In this document: positions 1 to 5,956 of the stretch, one piece after another
Numbering within the stretch: position 1 is the first letter of the stretch
Layout: each line of letters opens with the position of its first letter
DNA from: an uncultured Actinomycetes bacterium
GTDB taxonomy: Bacteria; Actinomycetota; Thermoleophilia; Solirubrobacterales; 70-9
DNA length: 6,971 nt
Direction: 5' to 3'
Assembly (NCBI GenBank): GCA_946886425.1
Contig: CAMPIP010000125.1
Location: forward strand, 1-6,971
Translations under genes and position numbers: made by a program
The notes under the pieces: generated by a model
Seen by the model: the letters and a program-made list of their open reading frames with translations, nothing else
The model's database searches: none
Told to the model about the DNA's origin: nothing

Positions 1-1
1 A

Positions 2-358
2 CGACGCGGCGAGGAGGGCGACGGCAACGAGGCGACGCATCGCGCGCTCATCGCCGAGGGGTTCGGGGCGCTGCCGGTGCAGATCGTCCTGATCGTCTTC
101 CTGGCCTCGATCAGCGAGGAGATCTGCTTCCGCGGGATGCTGTTCGGCGGCCTGCGGGAGCGCTACGCGCGGATCCCGGCGGCGCTCCTGGCCGGCGCCG
201 TCTTCGGCGGGCTGCACGCGCTGACCGGGGTCACCGCGGTGCCGCCCCTGATCGCCTTCGGCTTCGTGCTCTGCCTGCTCTACGAGAAGACGGGTTCGAT
301 CGTGCCGGGGATCTTGCTGCACATGCTGAACAACTCCGTCGCCCTGCTTGCCCAGTAG
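2..358 (+). CDS. CPBP family intramembrane metalloprotease, C-terminal part (5' end outside window)
   Basis: The reading frame is open to the left edge, so the true start is missing; a GTG at 77 is in frame but lies inside the gene. All three CPBP (Abi/CAAX-protease-like) motifs are visible: EExxxR as EEICFR (nt 116-133), FxxxH as FGGLH with the His at nt 215-217, and HxxxN as HMLNN with the His at nt 320-322. In this family these residues bind the metal and form the active site inside the membrane. The hydrophobic stretches around them (IVLIVFLASI, ALLAGAVFGGL, IAFGFVLCLLY) fit transmembrane helices. Members cleave prenylated or other membrane substrates or act in bacteriocin immunity, but the substrate here cannot be told. 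It ends 10 bases before the likely start of an exported L,D-transpeptidase, so a role at the cell envelope is plausible but only inferred. Confidence 0.9.
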   Translation, partial: RRGEEGDGNEATHRALIAEGFGALPVQIVLIVFLASISEEICFRGMLFGGLRERYARIPAALLAGAVFGGLHALTGVTAVPPLIAFGFVLCLLYEKTGSIVPGILLHMLNNSVALLAQ

Positions 359-368
359 CATTCCCGCG

Positions 369-1358
369 GTGAAGCGCCTCGTCTTCCTCGCCGTCGTCGC
401 GGCGTTCGCACTCCTTCCCGCCTCCGCTTTTGCCGCGCCCGCCGGCGCCGGCAAGGCGACGAAACCGGCTGGCAAAGCCGCTGCCGCGCCGCTCCCGGAC
501 GCGACCGTCAAAGTCGAGGTCGGCCACCTTCGCGGCGGCCGTGCCGAGATCTACTCCGAGGTGCCGGTGGTCGGCACGCTCTCGCCCTTCGTGCCCGGCG
601 AGAAGGTCGAGGTGAGCTTCTTCCTCGACGGCAAGGAGCTGATCAGCCGCAAGCTCTCCGTCGCCAAGGGCAAAGGGGGAGTCGGCGTCTTCCGCAGCAG
701 CGTCTTCGTCCGCGAGAACGGCAAGTACGCGGTCTCCGCCACCCACGAGGCGACCGCGAAGCTGGGCGGCGACAGCACGGTCCGCAAGAGCTGGAAAGTC
801 CGCTTCCCGGCCCTCCGACAGGGCCAGTGCGGCGACGTCGTACTCGGCTTCAAGCGTGCGATGCGGAAGATGGGCTACATCGCCAACGACGGCCGCTGCT
901 TCGGCGGCAAGACCGCCCGCGGCGTCCTCGCCTACCGCAAAGTCAACGAGATGACCCGCAGCTCGCGGGCCGGCGCCGGGCTGGTCAAGGACGTCTTCTC
1001 GGGCAAGGGCGAATACGAGGTGCGCCACCCGGGCGCCGGCGCCCACGTCGAGGCGCCGCTCTCCAAGCAGGTCCTCGTCTTCGCCAAGGGCGACAAGCCG
1101 GTGGCGATCTACCCGATCTCCTCCGGCAAGTCCTCGACCCCGACCGTGACCGGCCATTACGAGTTCATCCGCACCGAACCGGGCTACAACTCGCACGGCA
1201 TGTACTACTCCTTCTACTTTTACGGGGGCTACGCCGTGCACGGCTACGAATCGGTCCCCGACTACCCGGCCAGCCACGGCTGCCTGCGCACCTTCATCGC
1301 CGATCAGCCCGAGATCTACGAGCGGATCCAGTTCGGCGAAGACATCTTCATCTGGTAG
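369..1358 (+). CDS. Exported L,D-transpeptidase (YkuD domain) with Ig-like and peptidoglycan-binding-like regions
   Basis: The enzyme is expected to form 3-3 peptidoglycan cross-links, or to anchor proteins to the wall, outside the membrane. I chose the GTG at 369 because it gives a standard signal peptide: KR at residues 2-3, a hydrophobic core, then ASAFAA near residues 18-23. A TTG at 348 would add seven residues and overlap the preceding gene. The order (329 residues) is signal peptide, Ala/Lys/Pro linker, an all-beta Ig-like region (about 45-147), a helical peptidoglycan-binding-like region (about 150-205, with Cys154 and Cys177 as a possible disulfide), then YkuD (about 225-329). The catalytic motif is complete: His291, then SHGCLR with His303 and nucleophile Cys305 (nt 1281-1283). 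The catalytic domain is recognised with confidence; the two upstream domains are assigned by general sequence character only. It sits between the CPBP gene (10 bases) and the SDR gene (4 bases), so one transcript is likely. Confidence 0.9.
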   Translation: MKRLVFLAVVAAFALLPASAFAAPAGAGKATKPAGKAAAAPLPDATVKVEVGHLRGGRAEIYSEVPVVGTLSPFVPGEKVEVSFFLDGKELISRKLSVAKGKGGVGVFRSSVFVRENGKYAVSATHEATAKLGGDSTVRKSWKVRFPALRQGQCGDVVLGFKRAMRKMGYIANDGRCFGGKTARGVLAYRKVNEMTRSSRAGAGLVKDVFSGKGEYEVRHPGAGAHVEAPLSKQVLVFAKGDKPVAIYPISSGKSSTPTVTGHYEFIRTEPGYNSHGMYYSFYFYGGYAVHGYESVPDYPASHGCLRTFIADQPEIYERIQFGEDIFIW

Positions 1359-1362
1359 CGCG

Positions 1363-2289
1363 ATGAAGGTCTTCGTAGCTGGCGCGAGCGGGGCGATCGG
1401 GACTCCGCTGGTGCGGCAGCTGCTTGCCGCCGGCCACCAGGTGACCGGGATGACCCGGCGCGAGGAGCGGGCCGAGCGGCTGCGCGAGGCCGGCGCCGCG
1501 GCGGTCGTCTGCGACGCCTTCGACGCCGAGGCGCTACGCGAGGCCGTGGTCGCGGCGCGGCCCGAGGCGGTCGTCCACCTGCTGACCGCGCTGCCGCCCA
1601 AGTTCAGCCCGAAAGCCGACCTGGGGCCGACCAACCGGGTGCGGGCCGAGGGGTCGCGCAACCTCCTCGCCGCCGCGCGGGCGGCCGGGGCGCGCCGCCT
1701 GGTCGCCGAGAGCATCGCCTTCGCCTATGCGCCGCGCGGCGAGCGGGTCAAGGACGAGGAGGCGGAGCTGTTCCTCGACGCTCCCGGCCCGACCGGCGAG
1801 ACGATGGCGGCGGTGGCCGACCTCGAGGGCCAGGTCACCGGGGCCGAGGGGATCGAGGGCGTGGTCCTCCGGTACGGGTTCCTCTACGGGCCCGGCACCT
1901 ACTACGCCGCCGACGGGTCCCAGGCCGAAGACGCCCGCAGGCGGCGGTCGCCGATCGTCGGCGCCGGCACCGGGATCTTCTCCTTCGTCCACGTAGACGA
2001 CGCCGCCGCGGCAACGGTCGCGGCGCTCGAGCGCGGCGCTGGCATCTACAACGTCGTCGACGACGAGCCGGCGGCGATGAGCGAGTGGCTGCCGGTCTAC
2101 GCGGAGGCGCTGGGCGCGAAGCCGCCGCGCCGTGTGCCGGTCTGGCTGGCCCGCCTGGTCGCCGGCGCTGGCGCCGCCGGGCAGGCCCTCGAGCTGCGCG
2201 GCGCCAGCAACGCCAAGGCCAAGCGCGAGCTCGGCTGGCAGCCGGCGCACCCGAGCTGGCGCCAGGGCTTCGCCGCGTCGTTGCGCTAG
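1363..2289 (+). CDS. Atypical extended SDR, NAD(P)-binding epimerase/dehydratase family
   Basis: This is a 308-residue Rossmann-fold protein. The nucleotide-binding motif GASGAIG is at residues 7-13 right after the first strand (MKVFVAG), and an arginine pair after beta-2 (MTRREER) suggests NADP(H) preference. The later FVHVDDAAAATVAAL segment and the end (AKRELGWQP..SWRQGF) are typical of extended SDRs related to UDP-glucose 4-epimerase. The usual catalytic YxxxK is absent: where it should stand, before helix alpha-F, the sequence reads TMAAVADLEGQV, with Thr and Val at the expected Tyr and Lys positions. It is therefore an atypical SDR that may bind a dinucleotide and do different chemistry or act as a sensor. 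The substrate is unknown. It starts 4 bases after the transpeptidase stop with no Shine-Dalgarno, so coupled translation is likely. Confidence 0.85.
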   Translation: MKVFVAGASGAIGTPLVRQLLAAGHQVTGMTRREERAERLREAGAAAVVCDAFDAEALREAVVAARPEAVVHLLTALPPKFSPKADLGPTNRVRAEGSRNLLAAARAAGARRLVAESIAFAYAPRGERVKDEEAELFLDAPGPTGETMAAVADLEGQVTGAEGIEGVVLRYGFLYGPGTYYAADGSQAEDARRRRSPIVGAGTGIFSFVHVDDAAAATVAALERGAGIYNVVDDEPAAMSEWLPVYAEALGAKPPRRVPVWLARLVAGAGAAGQALELRGASNAKAKRELGWQPAHPSWRQGFAASLR

Positions 2290-2302
2290 AGCGCGGCGAC
2301 AT

Positions 2303-2324
2303 TTGCCCCAGCGGGTGGGGGCAA
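2303..2324 (+). terminator. Perfect 7-bp hairpin in the SDR-pyrE gap; weak terminator or leader structure
   Basis: TTGCCCC (2303-2309) pairs exactly with GGGGCAA (2318-2324) around an 8-base loop. It lies in the only sizeable gap (68 bases) of the plus-strand gene run. A smaller 5-bp inverted repeat, GCGCT/AGCGC, sits over the SDR stop codon at 2283-2294. No T-run follows, so this is not a classical intrinsic terminator. It could lower read-through, stabilise an mRNA end, or be part of a pyrE leader. The structure is seen directly; its function is inferred. Confidence 0.4.
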
Positions 2325-2357
2325 GGTCGAGAGGGCGATGAAGCCGCCGCGACTAGG

Positions 2358-2933
2358 ATGCCCGCCGTGCCTGCCCGCGCCGCCGCCAAGGAAACGCTGC
2401 TCGCCGAGCTGCGCGAGCACTCGCTGGTGCTCGGCGAGGTGACGCTGGCCAGCGGCGCCACCGCCCAGTACTACGTCGACGCCCGTCGCACCCTGATGCG
2501 CCCGCGCGGTTTCGCCGCCGCCGGGGAGCTGATCGCGGCCCGGGCCGCCGAGCTCGGCGCCGAGGCCGTCGGCGGCCCGGCGACGGCGGCGATCCCGCCC
2601 GCCTGCGCGGCGATCGCCGTCCCGGCTGGCGCCGACCTGGTCGCCTTCTTCGTGCGCGGCGAGCGCAAGGAGCATGGGCTGCAGCGCTGGGTCGAGGGAC
2701 CGGTCGGCCCCGGCACCCGCTGCCTCGTCGTCGAGGACACCGTCACCACCGGCGGCTCGACCGCCAGCGCCGTCGAGAGGATTCGCGAAGAGGACCTCGA
2801 GATCGCTGGGGTCGTCGCCGTCGTCGACCGGCTCGCCGGCGGCGGCGAGCGGATCGAGGCGGCGGCCCAGGCGCCCTACCTGGCCCTGACCACGATCGAC
2901 GAGATCTACCCGGAGCGGCCGGACCGGGACTGA
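2358..2933 (+). CDS. pyrE: Orotate phosphoribosyltransferase
   Basis: PyrE joins orotate to PRPP to make orotidine 5'-monophosphate, the fifth step of de novo UMP synthesis, in the cytoplasm. The 191-residue protein has the PRPP-binding signature VVEDTVTTGGS at 124-134, the family's ASGATAQYYVDARR segment at 31-44, and the flexible-loop motif RGERKEHG at 100-107, where Lys104 and His106 align with E. coli Lys103 and His105. The position of E. coli Lys100 appears to be Gly101 by eye. Length is slightly below E. coli PyrE (213) and normal for shorter bacterial forms. I chose the ATG at 2358; the GTG at 2367 is a real alternative because AGGA (2355-2358) lies 8 bases before it. The frame is open further upstream, but that part overlaps the SDR gene and looks like a shadow. 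It overlaps yceH by one base (TGATG), so the two are probably coupled. No other pyrimidine genes are in view. Confidence 0.93.
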   Translation: MPAVPARAAAKETLLAELREHSLVLGEVTLASGATAQYYVDARRTLMRPRGFAAAGELIAARAAELGAEAVGGPATAAIPPACAAIAVPAGADLVAFFVRGERKEHGLQRWVEGPVGPGTRCLVVEDTVTTGGSTASAVERIREEDLEIAGVVAVVDRLAGGGERIEAAAQAPYLALTTIDEIYPERPDRD

Positions 2934-3586
2934 TGGAGCCGGACGCCGTCGAGATCCGCGTCATCGGCTGCCTGGTCGAGAAGCAGCGCACGACGCCGGA
3001 CGCCTACCCGCTCTCGCTCAACGCGCTGCGGCTCGCCTGCAACCAGGCGACCAACCGCGATCCGGTCGTCGCCTACGACGAGCAGACCGTCTCCGACGCC
3101 CTGCGGCGGACGGCGCTGCGCGGCTGGACCCGGCTCACCAGCGGCGCCGGCAGCCGCGCCCGCAAGTACCGGCACCTGCTGACGGAAGCGCTCGGTGTCG
3201 ACGACGGCGAGCTGTCGCTGCTGGCGGTGCTGATGCTGCGCGGCCCGCAGACGCCCGGCGAGCTGAAGCAGCGCAGCGAGCGGATGCATGGGTTCGAGAG
3301 CCTCGGGGCGGTCCAGGAGACCCTCGACCGGCTAGTCGAGCGCGAGCTGGTCTCCCGCCACGAGCGCCGTCCCGGTCAGAAGGAGCTGCGCTACGAGCAG
3401 CTGCTGGGCGGTGACGGCGAGGGTGCTCCGTCAGCAGCCGCCGCGCCCGCGGCAGTGCCGCGGCAGGTCCCTGCGGGTGAGGAGCCCCAGGCCGACCGCC
3501 TCGAGCGTCTCGAGCGAGAGGTCGGGCAGCTGCGGACCGAGCTTGCGGCGCTGCGCGAGGCGCTCGGCGAGACAGCGGCGAACTAA
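2933..3586 (+). CDS. yceH: YceH/DUF480 family protein with winged-helix repeats and a C-terminal coiled coil
   Basis: The start matches the conserved DUF480 opening: EIRVIGCLVEKQRTTPDAYP, then LSLNALRLACNQATNRDPV (residues about 7-46), very close in pattern to E. coli YceH. The family fold is two winged-helix-like domains; the second here spans about 85-162 (LLAVLMLRGPQTPGELKQRS and LVERELVSRHERRPGQKELRY). An Ala/Pro-rich linker follows, then a leucine-heptad coiled coil near residues 187-213 (LERLEREVGQLRTELAALRE). Total length, 217, matches the family (E. coli about 215). The biochemical role is not established; DNA or nucleic-acid binding is suggested by fold only. Its ATG overlaps the pyrE stop (TGATG), and there is no separate ribosome site, so it is likely expressed with pyrE. 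Confidence 0.9.
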   Translation: MEPDAVEIRVIGCLVEKQRTTPDAYPLSLNALRLACNQATNRDPVVAYDEQTVSDALRRTALRGWTRLTSGAGSRARKYRHLLTEALGVDDGELSLLAVLMLRGPQTPGELKQRSERMHGFESLGAVQETLDRLVERELVSRHERRPGQKELRYEQLLGGDGEGAPSAAAAPAAVPRQVPAGEEPQADRLERLEREVGQLRTELAALREALGETAAN

Positions 3587-3600
3587 GCGCGGAGCATTGA

Positions 3601-3616
3601 GGCCCCTGGAGGGGCC
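3601..3616. terminator. Short GC hairpin between convergent genes, possible bidirectional terminator
   Basis: GGCCCC (3601-3606) pairs with GGGGCC (3611-3616) around TGGA. It lies in the 54-base gap between the yceH stop and the stop of the minus-strand DUF1906 gene, where a shared terminator is expected. Neither strand has a T-run after the stem, so termination strength is uncertain and Rho-dependent ending is equally possible. Confidence 0.45.
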
Positions 3617-3640
3617 GAAAGTGACCGGGTTCGTCGGCGC

Positions 3641-5449
3641 CTAGCGTCGGGCCGTGCGGATCGACACCGCGGTGCTGCGGCGTCCGCCGGGAATTGCGGC
3701 GACCAGTTGGCCCCTCAGGGCGCCGTGCTTGCGGAGCAGGGCGCGGCCGCCTTTGGTGAGGCCCACCTTGTAGACGTGCCAGCGGTTGCCGCTGAGCTTG
3801 AAGGCGCGGCGGCCCAGCGAGCGGGTCACGCTCCGCAGTCGTACCACCCGGCCGCGGGCCCGCACCGGCACCTTTACCCGCGTGCGCAGCATCAGCTGTC
3901 CCGGGCAGGCGGTCCCGGTCGGCCAGGTGCAGGTGAGGATCGCCTTGACGGCGCCGCTCCGCGTCGCCCAGACTTTCGAGAGGGTGACCGCGGGCGGGAC
4001 GTAGGTCGTCTTGCAGCCGAGCAGGGCGTCGGCTCCGGGGCCGGTGTTGATCGCGTAGACGCAGACCGACTGCGAGCCGGACTTCATGGTCGGGAAGGTG
4101 ATGTCGAAGCCGTGGTTGGGGCCGGCGCCGCGGTACTTGCCGCGGATCCCGTTGCGCGGCTGGTTGGCGTTTTCGCCGAGCGCGTAGTCGACCGCCCGGG
4201 CGGTCCCGGCCCGGCCGCCGACGTAGGCCTTTATTCCCAGCGTCTGGGTCAGCGCGTCGATGTCGAGCGCCCAACCCTTGACCCTCACCTGGCCGGGGAT
4301 CGGCGAGCCGGCGAAGTCGAGGCCGCCGACCGGGTCGCTGGCGCCCGCGACCGGTGCCGTGCCGGAACCGAAGGTCGGGCCGTCGAGGTAATTGTTGTCG
4401 ATGTTGATCGTGGCGCCGCCGTAGGTCTCGTCGTGGCCGCCGCGGTACTGGTGGAGCCGCTGCTGGTTGGCCCAGAGGTTGGAGGGGACGTTGGGGTCGA
4501 TCGTGTTCTGCTGGCCGTTCCAGTTGGCGATCCAGAGCGCGTCGGGGCCGCCCCCGCCGCCTGCCGCGGCGTCGGCGAGGTCGGCGATCCCGGAGCTGCT
4601 GCTGCTGTAGACGCCGGAGACGTAGCCGAGCGAGTGCAGCTTCGCGGTCCAGGAGGAGAGGAAGGTGAGCACGGCGTTGGTCGCGGTCGCGCCGGGCGTG
4701 TAGGCCTCCATGTCGTAGTAGATCGGGGTGCCGGGACCCATTCCGATCGCGCCAGCGTCTTCGACCGCGTCGACCGCCGCCGCGGCCCCCTGCGCCGTTG
4801 CCTGGCTGGGACTGATCGCCGCGCAGCTGCCGCAGGCGCCGTTCGGGGCCTGCAGGCCGACGTAGGTCGGGATCAGGTTCCAACCGGCGGCGACCTGGGC
4901 GCTGACCCAGGCGGCGGTCAGGTTCGGCTGCGAGCAGCCGCGGTTGGCGCCGCCGATGTAGACGCCGATTGCCTTGTAGGGCGACGATGAGGCCCACCGC
5001 GCCATCGTCTGCGAGGACGGCGCCGTGCAGGCGTCGAAGCCGAGCCCGGTGTAGGTGGAGCTGGCGGTGGCGGTGGGTGCGCGCCGGAACGGCGACGCGG
5101 ACGCTTGCGCCCGCGCCCGCGCCTCGGCGCCGGGATCGACCAGGATCGCCCGCTGCCGCCCGATCACGTCGACCGGACAGCGCTGGTTGGCTGACGGCTT
5201 CCCCAGGTATACGGCCCGCCGGTCCATCCGCACGCATAGCCCCGGGTGCTGGGAGAGCCGGTAGACGGGCCACCCCCGCGGCACCTCCACCTGCTTGCCC
5301 CGGAACTCGACCGTCCGCGCGGCTGCACCCGCGGGCACCACCCCCTGCAACGCCAGCATGCAAACCAGCGCGCCAAGCGCGAAGAAGGCGCCTCCCAGCG
5401 CCCGCGGGTGTGGTCGGTTGGCTCGTCGAGTCATCCGAAGGGCACCCAT
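3641..5449 (-). CDS. Secreted DUF1906 (GH25-like, Rv2525c-like) protein with three accessory domains
   Basis: This 602-residue exported protein begins with a basic region ([11 protein letters not shown]) and a hydrophobic signal core ending near GAAA (about 41-44). Residues 45-107 form a small module ([26 protein letters not shown]) with Cys72 and Cys91 as a likely disulfide. Residues about 133-355 are DUF1906: GLGFDAC (Asp139), [21 protein letters not shown] (Asp246, Glu248) and the closing NIDNN (Asp351). These acidic residues fit the GH25-like active-site pattern, so a cell-wall glycan target is plausible but unproven. Residues about 374-484 are a beta domain ([29 protein letters not shown]), and 485-602 are another ([11 protein letters not shown], then LTKGGRALL). 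I took the ATG at 5449; the ATG at 5434 is equally possible, as neither has a Shine-Dalgarno. A tRNA-Arg ends 53 bases upstream on the same strand. The Mycobacterium tuberculosis relative Rv2525c is exported by Tat; the Tat motif is not clear here. Confidence 0.88.
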   Translation of the reverse strand: MGALRMTRRANRPHPRALGGAFFALGALVCMLALQGVVPAGAAARTVEFRGKQVEVPRGWPVYRLSQHPGLCVRMDRRAVYLGKPSANQRCPVDVIGRQRAILVDPGAEARARAQASASPFRRAPTATASSTYTGLGFDACTAPSSQTMARWASSSPYKAIGVYIGGANRGCSQPNLTAAWVSAQVAAGWNLIPTYVGLQAPNGACGSCAAISPSQATAQGAAAAVDAVEDAGAIGMGPGTPIYYDMEAYTPGATATNAVLTFLSSWTAKLHSLGYVSGVYSSSSSGIADLADAAAGGGGGPDALWIANWNGQQNTIDPNVPSNLWANQQRLHQYRGGHDETYGGATINIDNNYLDGPTFGSGTAPVAGASDPVGGLDFAGSPIPGQVRVKGWALDIDALTQTLGIKAYVGGRAGTARAVDYALGENANQPRNGIRGKYRGAGPNHGFDITFPTMKSGSQSVCVYAINTGPGADALLGCKTTYVPPAVTLSKVWATRSGAVKAILTCTWPTGTACPGQLMLRTRVKVPVRARGRVVRLRSVTRSLGRRAFKLSGNRWHVYKVGLTKGGRALLRKHGALRGQLVAAIPGGRRSTAVSIRTARR

Positions 5450-5502
5450 TACAACGAGCCAGCGGCGAAAAGTTGCTCTCCCGGGGCGCCCTTGCAGGAA
5501 AA

Positions 5503-5576
5503 CGCCCCGAGCTGGATTCGAACCAGCGGCCTATCCCTTAGGAGGGGATCGCTCTATCCAGCTGAGCTATCGGGGC
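5503..5576 (-). tRNA. tRNA-Arg (anticodon CCT)
   Basis: A complete cloverleaf reads on the minus strand. The 7-bp acceptor stem is GCCCCGA/TCGGGGC, the D stem GCTC/GAGC, and the anticodon stem ATCCC/GGGAT holds the loop CTCCTAA. The anticodon CCT (complement of 5540-5542) reads AGG codons. The variable loop is AGGCC, and the T stem GCTGG/CCAGC holds the standard loop TTCGAAT. The discriminator base is G (complement of 5503), and CCA is not encoded, so it must be added after transcription. AGG looks rare in the neighbouring genes, so this is probably a minor tRNA. The 3' end faces the DUF1906 gene; I see no second copy of the tRNA 3' end that would mark an integrated element. Confidence 0.97.
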
Positions 5577-5699
5577 CTGCGGGGGATTTTCGCTTAGTTG
5601 ACAGTTTCGTGTCCGAATTGGCACTCGGTGCGTCCCACGGGCGCGCTTTGGATCGGCAAGGTTCGGTGCATGAACCCAGCTCAGGCAGTCGAGATGTCC

Positions 5700-5723
5700 G
5701 GTGCACCCTCTAATGTGGTGCAC
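5700..5723 (+). promoter_or_regulatory. Inverted repeat around a -10-like box, likely vapBC operator/promoter
   Basis: GTGCACC (5701-5707) and GGTGCAC (5717-5723) are perfect inverted arms separated by 9 bases. The spacer holds TCTAAT (5709-5714), a 5-of-6 match to the -10 consensus. The right arm ends immediately before the vapB ATG at 5724. A repressor on these arms would cover the -10 box, which fits the known autoregulation of VapBC modules by their ribbon-helix-helix antitoxin. No good -35 box is seen 17-18 bases upstream. If transcription starts about 6-7 bases after the box, the mRNA would be nearly leaderless. Position and symmetry are seen; function is inferred. Confidence 0.6.
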
Positions 5724-5954
5724 ATGTCCAAGATGATCCAGCTCCGCAACGTTCCCGATGAGCTTCACCGGGCGCTGAAGGCGAGCGCCGCGGCGGAGGG
5801 GATGTCGCTCTCCGACTACATCAAGCGCGAACTGGCGGACCTCACCGGCAGAGCGAGCCTCGACGAGATCGACGCTCGGATCCGCGCCCGAGGGCCCTCC
5901 AACCTCGAGACCGACTGGGTCGTCCAGGTCATCCGCGAAGCTCGCGGCGACTGA
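5724..5954 (+). CDS. vapB: VapB/FitA-type ribbon-helix-helix antitoxin
   Basis: This 76-residue protein should neutralise the PIN toxin encoded next to it and repress its own promoter. The N-terminal part has ribbon-helix-helix form: strand MIQLRNVP (4-11), helix DELHRALKASAAAEG (12-26), turn and helix MSLSDYIKRELADL (27-40). This pattern (lrnvPdelh..lk..Aa..g.SlsdYl..el) is typical of FitA/VapB antitoxins. Residues about 45-76 (SLDEIDARIRARG, DWVVQVIREARG) are the likely toxin-binding tail. I chose the ATG at 5724; the ATG at 5733 just before the RHH strand is an alternative, and there is no Shine-Dalgarno for either. The frame stays open upstream to a TTG at 5598, but that part has no family character and covers the control region. 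It ends 2 bases before vapC, so the pair is one operon. Confidence 0.88.
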   Translation: MSKMIQLRNVPDELHRALKASAAAEGMSLSDYIKRELADLTGRASLDEIDARIRARGPSNLETDWVVQVIREARGD

Positions 5955-5956
5955 CG

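Noticed and set aside
231..1715. 494-residue open frame on the minus strand
   Set aside because: It is antisense to the transpeptidase and SDR genes, both of which have clear motifs on the plus strand. The translation shows no recognisable family.
4590..4605. GCT/CTG trinucleotide run
   Set aside because: It encodes consecutive serines (YSSSSSG) in the DUF1906 domain, is only about four units long, and keeps frame; likely codon bias rather than a functional repeat.
3707..4990. 427-residue open frame on the plus strand
   Set aside because: It is antisense to the DUF1906 domains and has the Val/Asp/Arg/Gly bias of a shadow frame.
3135..5363. 742-residue open frame on the minus strand
   Set aside because: It is an offset frame of the DUF1906 gene running on into the antisense of yceH. 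It is Arg/Pro/Gly/Ala-rich without domain character, as expected of shadows in GC-rich DNA.
5503..5525. Possible attachment site at the tRNA 3' end
   Set aside because: No duplicate of this segment is seen elsewhere in the window, and there is no integrase.
5598..5603. Perfect -35 consensus TTGACA on the plus strand
   Set aside because: No acceptable -10 box follows at 16-18 bases (GGCACT, GCACTC or CACTCG), so I do not call a promoter.
5598..5723. N-terminal extension of vapB from a TTG at 5598
   Set aside because: The added 42 residues have no antitoxin character and would run through the inverted repeat and -10-like box. The ATG at 5724 sits directly before the ribbon-helix-helix strand.
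5295..5768. Small open frames across the tRNA on both strands (containing [11 protein letters not shown] and PIAQLDRA)
   Set aside because: These peptides are well-known false translations of tRNA genes. The cloverleaf at 5503-5576 explains the sequence.
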